Source: Verrucomicrobiota bacterium
Lineage (GTDB): Bacteria > Verrucomicrobiota > Verrucomicrobiia > Verrucomicrobiales > V1-33
NCBI GenBank assembly: GCA_003402705.1
Contig: QQNF01000028.1
Location: 1-45,505 of the forward strand
Length of the DNA stretch: 45,505 nucleotides
Direction: 5' to 3'
Of the stretch, positions 1 through 9,400 are shown piece after piece (position 1 is the stretch's first letter; each line of letters opens with the position of its first letter). A program made the position numbers and the translations under genes. The notes under the pieces are model-generated. The model was not told where the DNA came from. It ran no database searches and worked only from the letters and a program-made list of their open reading frames with translations.

Positions 1-1
1 C

Positions 2-157
2 CAATCCGTCCTCGAAGCCCTCGATCTCCGCTTCGGCCCCATCCCCGACGGCCTCCGCGACTCCATCGAAGCCATCGCCGATCCCGAAAAACTCCGCGCC
101 CTCCACCGCGCCGCCATCGTCTCAGACTCGCTCGACTCCTTCGCCGCATCGCTCTGA
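2..157 (+). CDS. C-terminal fragment of a hypothetical protein
   Basis: An open frame enters from the left contig edge and stops at TGA 155-157, leaving 51 codons. The translation has an LEALDLRFGPIPDGLRDSIE stretch followed by a helical LRALHRAAI segment and ends in SFAAS. This resembles, from memory, the short helical C-terminal tail of Rpn/DUF4351-type proteins, which carry an RFG-x-(V/I)-P motif. The C-ending codons match the other plus-strand genes in the window, which supports real coding. The bulk of the gene is missing, so no function is assigned. Confidence 0.5.
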   Translation, partial: QSVLEALDLRFGPIPDGLRDSIEAIADPEKLRALHRAAIVSDSLDSFAASL

Positions 158-358
158 GCCCCCGCCATCCACAATGGCACACCGGGCAATCGGATCCTCT
201 CCGTCCAGGCCCCTCATTGCCAGCGACCGGCAGACTTTGCGAGGCGATCGCTAGCCGTACCGAAGCAAGACGGCCAGTTGCCAGGGCTGCCCGCGGGTTC
301 ACACTCCGCCTCGGCTCCCCGGACGCCGCCACCATCCATCGCGCCTGCACGCCCGCCA

Positions 359-420
359 CATTCCCCTGCCACCCATTCCCCTGCCATTCCTCTCCGTTCC
401 AGCCACCCATTCCCCTGCCA
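359..420. repeat. Short direct repeat, CATTCCCCTGCCA x3
   Basis: Three exact copies of the 13-mer CATTCCCCTGCCA lie at 359-371, 374-386 and 408-420, with a degraded relative (CATTCCTCTCCGT) between the second and third. The first 12 bases occur again at 18636-18647, between the convergent glpQ and msrB genes. All sit outside genes. The rest of the 322-base gap (158-479) holds nothing recognisable apart from the acnA terminator. The short open frames here are low-complexity and are not believed to be genes. Confidence 0.6.
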
Positions 421-423
421 CCC

Positions 424-462
424 AAAAAATAAGCCCATCCCCGCGCTCCGCAGGGACGGGCT
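424..462 (-). terminator. Rho-independent terminator of acnA
   Basis: On the minus strand a 10-bp stem is formed by 453-462 pairing with 432-441, with one G-U type mismatch. An 11-base loop separates the arms and a T-rich run (424-430) follows. It starts 18 bases after the acnA stop codon. Confidence 0.85.
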
Positions 463-479
463 CTTCACTTTACTCACCC

Positions 480-3284
480 TCAGGCGTCCTTGCTAGCACG
501 CAGGATCTGCGCGAGCACATACGGCAGAATCCCGCCTGCACGGTAATAATCAATCTCCACCGGCGTATCCAGCCGCACCACGACTGGCACATCAAATGAC
601 GCACCACCCGCCGGATGCACCCGCAGCACCGCCTCGCTCTGCGGCTTGATGTCGTTAGACACGCCCAGCAGGTCATAGGTCGCACCGCTCAACTCCTTCA
701 CCTTGTCGTAGTCCGCCTTGTCCTTGAAGTTGCACGGCAACACGCCCATCCCGACAAGATTGCTCCGGTGAATCCGCTCGAACGACTTCGTGATCACCGC
801 CTTGACCCCAAGCAGGTTGGTGCCCTTGGCCGCCCAGTCGCGGCTCGAACCCATCCCGTAGTCTTCGCCACCGATGATCACCGTCGGCGTACCCGCTTTC
901 TGATAGGCCAGCGCCGCGTCGTAGATACTGACCTCTTCACCCGTCGGCTGAAGCAGCGTGCTTCCACCTTCCTTGCCCCCGAGCATCAGGTTCTTGATCC
1001 GCACGTTGGCAAACGTCCCCCGCGTCATCACCCGGTCATTGCCCCGGCGGCTGCCGTAACTGTTGAAGTCCGCCGCCGTCACCCCGCTGTCGCTCAGGAA
1101 CTTCCCAGCCGGGCTGTCCTTCTTGATGTTCCCCGCAGGACTGATGTGGTCCGTCGTCACCGAATCCCCGAAAATCCCCAGCGGACGCGCCCCGGTAATC
1201 TCCGTGATATCCCCCGGCGTCATGCTGAACTTCGAGAAGAACGGCGGCTCCTGGATGTACGTCGAATCCCGATCCCAGTCGTACACCAATCCCGTGGATC
1301 CCGTGATCCCGTTCCACTTCGGATTCTGCTCCGCAAAGCCCGTGTACAGCTTCTGGAAGACCTCGGGCGATAGCGCCGAACGCATCGCCGCATCAATCTC
1401 CTGACCCGTCGGCCAGATGTCACTCAGAAACACCGGCTCGCCATCACTCCCCGTCCCGAGCGCCTCTTTCGTCAGGTCAATGTCCACCGTCCCGGCAATC
1501 GCATACGCCACCACCAGCGGCGGCGACATCAGGAAGTTCGCCTTGATGCTCTGGTGCACCCGAGCCTCGAAATTCCGGTTCCCCGAAAGCACCGACGCCG
1601 CCACAATGTCCTCGGCCCGCACCACATCCTCAATCCCCTTGTCCAGCGGCCCGGAATTCCCGATGCACGTCGTGCACCCGTACCCAACCGTCTGGAACCC
1701 TAGCTTGTCCAGCTCAGTCTGCAATCCTGTCTTCGTCAGATAGTCAGTCACCACGCGCGATCCCGGCCCGAGGCTCGTCTTCACCGACGGATTCACCGTC
1801 AGTCCCTTCGCATTCGCCTTCTGCGCCAGCAGACCAGCCGCCAGCATCACGCTAGGATTGCTCGTGTTCGTGCAGCTCGTGATCGCCGCAATCAGCACAC
1901 TCCCGTGTGTGATGTTGTCCTTAATCCCGCCCTTCGAATCCACTGTCACTTCCCACGCAGGATATCCCGCCCCAGGCGGCGCGTCCGCCGTGCTCGTCCC
2001 CGATTGACCCGACAACGCACCAAGAATCGCCACGTCAGGCACTTCGTCCAGTTCCTCGACCGGCCCACTCAGCGGGGTCTTGCCGTATCCATCCGGCGCA
2101 GCCTTCGTCAGCAGCCCGTTCCACGTCTGCTTCAGCGCCGCCACATCAATCCGATCCTGCGGACGCTTCGGCCCCGCCACACCCGGATGCACCGACCCCA
2201 GATCCAGTTCCACCACCTGCGTGTAATCCACCTCGCCCTGCTGCGGAATGCCCCACAACCCCTGCGCCTTGCAGTACGCTTCCACCACCTCGCACTGCTC
2301 CGCCGACCGACCCGTCCCTTTCAGATAACCAACCGTCGCCTCATCAATCCCGAAGAAGCCCATCGTCGCTCCATACTCCGGAGCCATGTTCGCAATCGTC
2401 GCCCGATCCGGCACACTCAGTGCAACCGCCCCTGGCCCGAAGAACTCCACAAACTTACCCACCACCTTCGTCTTCCGCAACACCTCGGTCACCCGCAGCA
2501 CAAGGTCCGTCGCCGTCACGCCCGCCTGCAGTTCGCCCGTCAGATAAACCCCCACCACTTCCGGCACAAGGAACGTCACCGGCTGCCCTAGCATCCCCGC
2601 CTCAGCCTCAATCCCACCCACACCCCAGCCCACCACACCCAGCCCGTTGATCATCGTCGTGTGCGAATCCGTCCCCACTAGCGTATCTGGATAATACACC
2701 CCATCCTTCTCCAGCACGCCTTTCGCCAAGTACTCCAGGTTCACCTGGTGCACAATCCCGATCCCCGGCGGCACCACCTTGAAGGTGTCAAACGCCTGCT
2801 CGCCCCACTTCAGAAACTGATACCGCTCCCGGTTCCGATGAAACTCAAGATCCAGATTCCGCGACAGCGAATCCCCAGTCCCCGCAAAATCCACCTGCAC
2901 ACTGTGGTCCACCACCAGATCAACCGGCACCAGCGGCTCAATCAGCTTCGGATTCCCACCCATCCCGTGCACCGCACTCCGCATCGCCGCCAGATCCACC
3001 AGCAGCGGCACGCCCGTGAAGTCCTGCAACACAATCCGCGCCACCACGAACGGGATCTCATAATCCCCCGGCACCTTCGCATTCCACGCCGCCAGATTCC
3101 TCACGTCCTGCTCGGTCACTTTCTTCCCGTCACAGTTCCGCACCAGCGATTCCAGCACAATCCGGATCGACGTCGGCAACCGGTCCAACTGCGGCGCAAT
3201 GCCGGATTCCCGAAGCGCAGGAAGGGAATGATACTTGCCGGTCTTGCCGGACGCCGTGGTGAATTCTCTAAGGGTGGTTTGCAT
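480..3284 (-). CDS. acnA: Aconitate hydratase AcnA
   Basis: A cytoplasmic [4Fe-4S] enzyme of the TCA cycle that interconverts citrate and isocitrate through cis-aconitate. The 934 residues match the AcnA/IRP1 type in length and order: an N-terminal three-domain core and a C-terminal swivel domain. The cluster ligands are visible as Cys471 in [12 protein letters not shown] and Cys537 and Cys540 in [12 protein letters not shown]. The swivel domain carries the substrate-binding [17 protein letters not shown] and the [17 protein letters not shown] stretch. The start at 3284 gives [14 protein letters not shown] and has no clear Shine-Dalgarno sequence, which is common in this window. The gene is probably transcribed alone. 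A 122-base gap separates it from the giant gene upstream and a strong terminator follows it. Confidence 0.97.
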   Translation of the reverse strand: MQTTLREFTTASGKTGKYHSLPALRESGIAPQLDRLPTSIRIVLESLVRNCDGKKVTEQDVRNLAAWNAKVPGDYEIPFVVARIVLQDFTGVPLLVDLAAMRSAVHGMGGNPKLIEPLVPVDLVVDHSVQVDFAGTGDSLSRNLDLEFHRNRERYQFLKWGEQAFDTFKVVPPGIGIVHQVNLEYLAKGVLEKDGVYYPDTLVGTDSHTTMINGLGVVGWGVGGIEAEAGMLGQPVTFLVPEVVGVYLTGELQAGVTATDLVLRVTEVLRKTKVVGKFVEFFGPGAVALSVPDRATIANMAPEYGATMGFFGIDEATVGYLKGTGRSAEQCEVVEAYCKAQGLWGIPQQGEVDYTQVVELDLGSVHPGVAGPKRPQDRIDVAALKQTWNGLLTKAAPDGYGKTPLSGPVEELDEVPDVAILGALSGQSGTSTADAPPGAGYPAWEVTVDSKGGIKDNITHGSVLIAAITSCTNTSNPSVMLAAGLLAQKANAKGLTVNPSVKTSLGPGSRVVTDYLTKTGLQTELDKLGFQTVGYGCTTCIGNSGPLDKGIEDVVRAEDIVAASVLSGNRNFEARVHQSIKANFLMSPPLVVAYAIAGTVDIDLTKEALGTGSDGEPVFLSDIWPTGQEIDAAMRSALSPEVFQKLYTGFAEQNPKWNGITGSTGLVYDWDRDSTYIQEPPFFSKFSMTPGDITEITGARPLGIFGDSVTTDHISPAGNIKKDSPAGKFLSDSGVTAADFNSYGSRRGNDRVMTRGTFANVRIKNLMLGGKEGGSTLLQPTGEEVSIYDAALAYQKAGTPTVIIGGEDYGMGSSRDWAAKGTNLLGVKAVITKSFERIHRSNLVGMGVLPCNFKDKADYDKVKELSGATYDLLGVSNDIKPQSEAVLRVHPAGGASFDVPVVVRLDTPVEIDYYRAGGILPYVLAQILRASKDA

Positions 3285-3406
3285 GACGAATTGGTGAAAA
3301 CGACTGCCTTTTCATCCGCCGCGCACGCTCTCGCGCAATCGGATTTCCCCGCCTCCCGCTACGGCCGCCCGGACCTTCCGGACGACCGCTCCCCCGCCTC
3401 CGCAGC

Positions 3407-6400
3407 TCACTTCTTCAGCGCCTCGCTCGCCTCAACCCCCTTCGCATTCGAACGCCGCTTCCCTTCCCAATTGTCAATCTGCTGCTTCTGCAGCGCCTTG
3501 TTCGAATCATCAATGTTCTTCAGGTAATCGCCCTTCGACATCACCTTCGGTTTCCCCGACGCCCGCTGCTCGAGACCCGCATCGTTCCGCGCCGGAGCAT
3601 CGCCACCGAAATTCTGCAGGATCTGCGGCGGATCAAACTCCCCGCCAATCACCGTGTTCCCCCGATGGAACGCATACCGGCTCTCCCCCTGCTTCACAAT
3701 CACCGTCGCCGTCCCCGCAATCCCCCCGGTCTCAAACACCCCCCTCGGATCCGTGCTCCCGCTCTGCACCACCTTGCTCTGGCTCCCCAGCGCCTTCACA
3801 TCCGCATCCGACACCGCCTTCCCGCCCGCCGCATCGGTCACCGTCACCCGCACCGTCCCGCTGCTGTTCTCCTTCACTTCCAGCTTCAGCGCCGACACCA
3901 GCACCAGCCCGCTCGTGAACAGATTGTCCCCACGCACAATCGCCAGATACGCCCCTTCCTCCTTCACCGGCAGCGTCAGCTCTTTCTGCTTCACCGCAAA
4001 ATCCTTCCCGTCTCCCAGCACAAACGCTTCCCCACCCTCCGGCGCGATCCCCGCCAGATTCACCCGCGTGATGCTGCTGAGGCTCTTCTCCCGCAGATAC
4101 AGCTTCATCAAATCCACCTTGTACAACTGCACCGCTCCCTCACGAATGTTGCGGTAATCCAGCGTCAGCTTCACCGGCTCGCCAGGCTTGAACACCATCA
4201 CCTCAGGCAGCGTCACCCGCTTCTCCTCAAACAACGCAATCGCCTCCGCAGCATCCTCGTACACGCCCTTCACCTTGCTGTACCACTCAATCGCCAGCGC
4301 CGGCTGCCCCTGCGCATGATGCACCTGCGCGGTCACATACCGCGCATAATCCCGGTCCTTGCTCTCCCCGTTCGCCACCGGAGCCGCCGCCGCCAGCGCC
4401 TTGTCAAACGCCCCCTGCCAGAAATACCCCAGCGCCGCCATATACTTGAAACTGTCCGCAAACCCGCCCCCCGCGTGCCGCTCCGCTCCCGCCGTCGCCG
4501 CCGCCACCATCCCCGGATAATCCTTCAGCGCAAAATGCACATTCACCATGCTGAACGCCACATCGTCCGCCTGCTCGTCCTCAGGATACAGGGTCGCATA
4601 ACGCTGCAGCAGCCCAAGGCTCTTTCCTAGCAACCCAACCTTCTCCAGCTTCGGCTGCCCGCGCCGCACCGGCAGCTTCTCCGCCTCGGGTGCCCGCGTC
4701 GACAGGCTCTGCGCCAGCCCGCTCAGCGAATCCATCACATCCCGGCTGTCAGGATACCTCGACCACAGCACTTCCTGAAACGCCACGCTCCCCGCAAAAT
4801 CCCCGTTATCCTCCAGCACAACCGCCAGCCCCGCATCTTCAAGAAACGCCCCGTCCAGCGCCGCCCGGAAAACCGTCGCCGCACGCTCGAATTCCCCTAA
4901 CTTCCGATACGCCGGCCCCACCTTCAGCAGCTTATCAAACGGAATCACCAATCGCGGATGCCGCTCGCTCAGCAGCTCGAACGCTCCAATCATCGCCCGC
5001 GCATCCCCGTCAGCCGCTTCCGCCAGAATCCACAGCCGCATCCGCGCCATGTCCCGTTCCTCATCCTGACTCAACTTACCGCCCGCCAGCGCATCCAGAT
5101 GCCCCAGGCACTCCGCCCCCTTGTTCTGCGCAAATCTCAATCGCGCCAGCTCAAGGTGCTCCGCCCGGTTCATCTGATACGCATCCGGACTCGCCACCCC
5201 CGGAGCCAGCACCGTCAGCACCCCTGCCACACCCCGACGGCACCTCGCAGGATCATAAGGATCCGCAATCTCCGCCGCACGCACCGGCCACACGCCCGGC
5301 GTCAGCGCAATCACATCATAACTGATATCCTGAATCGTCCCCGGTCCATACCGCAGCCGCAACCGGTTGCCCGTCCGCTCCACCCGGTCCGCATTGTGCC
5401 GCAGGCTCCCCTCCACCAGCAGGCAACCCGCAGGAATCTCTTCGTCAATCTGCAGGAAATTCCCGTGCGACTGCCACGTCGGATCCGGATGATTGCTCAC
5501 CTTCACCACCACATGCACCAGTTGCCCATACGCCGCCTGCGTCACCGGCGAACTCCCCGCCGCCCCTAGCCGGATCCCGTCCGTCACAAAATTATCGTGC
5601 AGATATAGCCTTCCCCCGATCTTCGGATACTCCCACGTCTTCGGATCGTCCGGCGCAACCTCCCGCTCCACCGCCGCAATCACCACCGCCGGAGCCGCCC
5701 CGCTCACCCGGATCACCAACCGGCCATCCGCTGGCATCGGCACCAGTTGCCCCGGCATCACTTCCACAGCCTGCCCTCCTGACAACACTTCCACCCGATC
5801 CCCCGCCGCCGCCCGCGGCAGCGCCTTCGCATACTCCGCCAGCGCCTGCATCACCTGCCCCCGACACCTCGTCATCCCCCCCGGCGCACTCGCCGCCGCA
5901 TTGATCAGCCACATCGCAATCCGCCGCGCCTCCGGCGCCGCCGGACTCAGCCGCGCCACACACCACAACGCCGCCGCCGTCGCTTCCTCCGGCGCATTCA
6001 ACCCAGCCACGGTCTTCGCCCCTGGCCAGAACAAGGTCTCCTCACCCGCCGCCGTCTTACCCGCCGTCCCCGTCTTCAGCAGCTGCACCAGCACTTCCTT
6101 CGCCTCTTCCTCCCGGCCCGCATGAATGAACGCCGCACACAACCGCGACAACGCCACCGGCGTCAGGGTCTCCCGCGCCCGATACAACGGATTCAGCACC
6201 GAAAAATCCGCCTGCCCAGCCGCCGCCAGCGACTGCAGCGTCGTCGCCTTCCGCTCGAAATCCGTCGCCCCGATCCCCCGATACCGCCCCGCCACAAATG
6301 CCGCCGTCCGCTTCAGCATCATGTCACTAACTACCGTCCCCGCCGCCTTCGCTTCCAGCAGCGCTCGCCAGGTGAACGCCGTCGTCAGCAACCCGGGCGA

Positions 6401-9400
6401 AATCCCGATGTTCTCCCAGCTCCAGCCACCCTCCGACTCTGTCACCGCCAACTCCGCCGTCAGCAGCGCCATCCGCCCATCCAGCGCCCGCTTCACCGTC
6501 TCATCCGTCGCCCCCGCCCGCGCCGCCAGCACATGGAGCAACGCACTCGCCGGATGCTGCGGTTCACTGGCATCATGCAACTCTCCGCCAGCATCAAGCG
6601 ATGCCCCCGGAAACGACGCCAGATCCGCCGCCTTCACAATCCTCACCCCCACCGCTCCCTCGCCCGCCGGCAGGGTCAGCACATGCTCACCCTGACCAAA
6701 AATCCCGCCCACCGGCACCACCACCGGCACCTTCAGCGTCCGTGTCCGCAACACCCCGCGCCACTCCACGTCACCCACCGCCACCGTCACCGGCCGCTGA
6801 CCCCGACCCACCCCAGCCACCACTCCCCATCCCGGAACCCCAATCGGTATCGCCGCCCAGTCAGCCCATGGCACCGGACACGTCGCCTGCGCCCGCACCA
6901 CCACCGTCCGCCCAGGCTCAATCGCCGGGATCGTCGCCAGCGACACCACTCCACCCGTCATCACCGTCGCCGCCGTCGCCGCCGTCGTCTCCCCTGACAA
7001 ATTCGTCACCACCACCGGCATCGCAAACTCCTGCCCCGGCGTCACTTCGTCAGGCACCACCGCACGAACCCTCAGCTTCGCCTTCGACGGAATCACCAGC
7101 ACGTCCCCAGCCATCAGCGAGGCCCCGTCCACCGCATACGCCACCACCACCGCCCCATCCCCACCCGCCGCCAGCTCCCCCCGCCCCACCCCACCCCCAC
7201 CGGGCTTCAATACCCTCATCCACCCAGCTCCCGCCTCCGCCTCGCCCGCCGCCCCGCCCATACCTCCAGACCGCGCCACCACCGCCTCATCACGCCACCG
7301 AATGTCAGGCACACCCTCCGTCCGGATCTTCACCTCAATCCCCAGCGCATCGGTCTTTATATCCTTCAGCCCCGGATTGATCACAAACACCCCGCGCTTC
7401 ACCGCATCGCCCACCGCAAGGAATCCATTGCCCACCGCAAAATCGTCATTCAGGTCCGACAGCGCCGTGTTGCTAGTATTGAATGACAGCTCCGTCTGCT
7501 GAATCGCATACAGCTGCTTGATGTTGTTATCCGTCAGCACCACCTTCTCTTCCGTCTTCTGCACCGTGATGCCCGTGTGGAAAAACGCCACGCTGCTGTC
7601 GAGACTCAACCCCGTCGCCCGCGTCGGCACCACCACCCGCGGCATCGCCGTCAATCCACCCGCCCCACCCGACACCCACGCCTGCGCCACCACCGCCGCC
7701 GCCACCGGCCGCCCCGCCAGATCCGTCGTCCGCACCACATAACCGTTCCCGTCCTCCCTCAGCTCCAGCCGCAATCCGCTCCGCACCTCAAACGGCCGCG
7801 ACGCCACATGCACCTGCCGGCCATCCACCGCCGCCACCGTCACCCGGAAATTCGGCGCATGCACCGCCAGCACCGGAATCTCCAGCTCATTCACCCCAGC
7901 CTTCAGCGCCACTAGCTGATGACTGAAAAACTCCTGCGCGTGCACCGTCACCAAGGCATTCGGATGCGCAAACCCCGACTGAATCCTCAACTTCAGCACC
8001 TGCCCCGCCACCAGCGGCTCCGCCGGCCCCAGCACCCGCAGCACCGCATCCTTTTCGCCACCCACCGACCGCAGGCTCGTCTCCGCCTTGATCTCATGCC
8101 CCTGCTTGTCCTTCCCTGACAACTTCAGCACGTAATTCCCCGGCTGCGGCAACGTCAGCGCCATCGCCGCATCCCCGCTCTCCCCAATCACCACCTCGCC
8201 ATCAAGTATCACTTCATCCTTCGCCTCCCGCACCGGCGCACTGATCCACGGCACTCCTTCCAGCACCCGACTCGGCACCGCCGCACCCCGTCGCGCCACC
8301 GTCAGCTTCACCGTCCCCGCCCACCCGCGCTCGTCATAACGCCGCGCCATCACCTTCATCTCAAACTGCTCGCCAGCCAGCACCATCTCAGGCAGCACCC
8401 CGAACGCCAGCCCGTATTCATCCGCCCTCACCTCATACCTCGCCATCCCCCCGATCGCCCCACCCTCTTGATTCGGCAGCGCCTGCCGCCCCGTCGGCCG
8501 CAGCACCACCGTAAACTGCCCGGGCACCACCGCCGGACTCTCAAACGCCACCACCCCATTCACATCACTCGTCCGCTTCTCCTCACGTCCATCAGGCAGC
8601 ACCAGCGAAACCGCTTCCCCCGCCGCCGGCAACCCATTCGCCCACTCCAGCACAAAATACCCCTTCGCCGTCTCCCCAGCCAGATACCGAGGCCGCTCCA
8701 TCACCGCTCGAATCCCTAACGCCGCACTCGCCGCCTCCTCCGCCACCGTAAACCCTCCCTGCACGCTCTCCTTCTCATTGAAAATCCTCACTTTGTACTC
8801 CCCGTCGAACGCCGACGGCGGCAGCGTGAAACTCCCGCGGCACATCCCCAGTTCATCCCACACCGCCGCTCCTTCATAAAGTAAACGCCCATCCGGCATC
8901 TGCGCCCGCCACTTCCATCCCTCTCCAGCCGCCATCACCGGAAACGCCCCCTCGCGAATCTCCCGCCGCATCGCCACCCACTGCACCACCCCACCGGCCC
9001 CGTACGACCCACGGTCAAACACCACGCGCGACATCTTGTCCGTCGCCGTACTCAACCCCAACCCCGCCATCGACAGATAACTCCCCGCCATCCCCCGCGC
9101 ACTGCTCACCAGCACCCTCACAGTCTCCGCCGTCTCAATCCCCTCCGGCTTCGCCCGGAAAACCCCGTCCGCTCCCGTCTGACCCGACGCCATGATCTTC
9201 TCCCCGTCACTCAGCAGCACCGCCGCGCCACTCACCGGCTTCTTGTCAGCCCCGCTCGTCACAAATGCCAGCACTTCCCGCCGCGCCGACTCCACCACCA
9301 CATCAATGTCACTCCGCACCACCAGCGTCGTCGCTTGCCAATCCTCCGCCTCCACCCTCACAATGCACGCCCCGCTCTGCCCGGCCGCAAATTCCACCGG

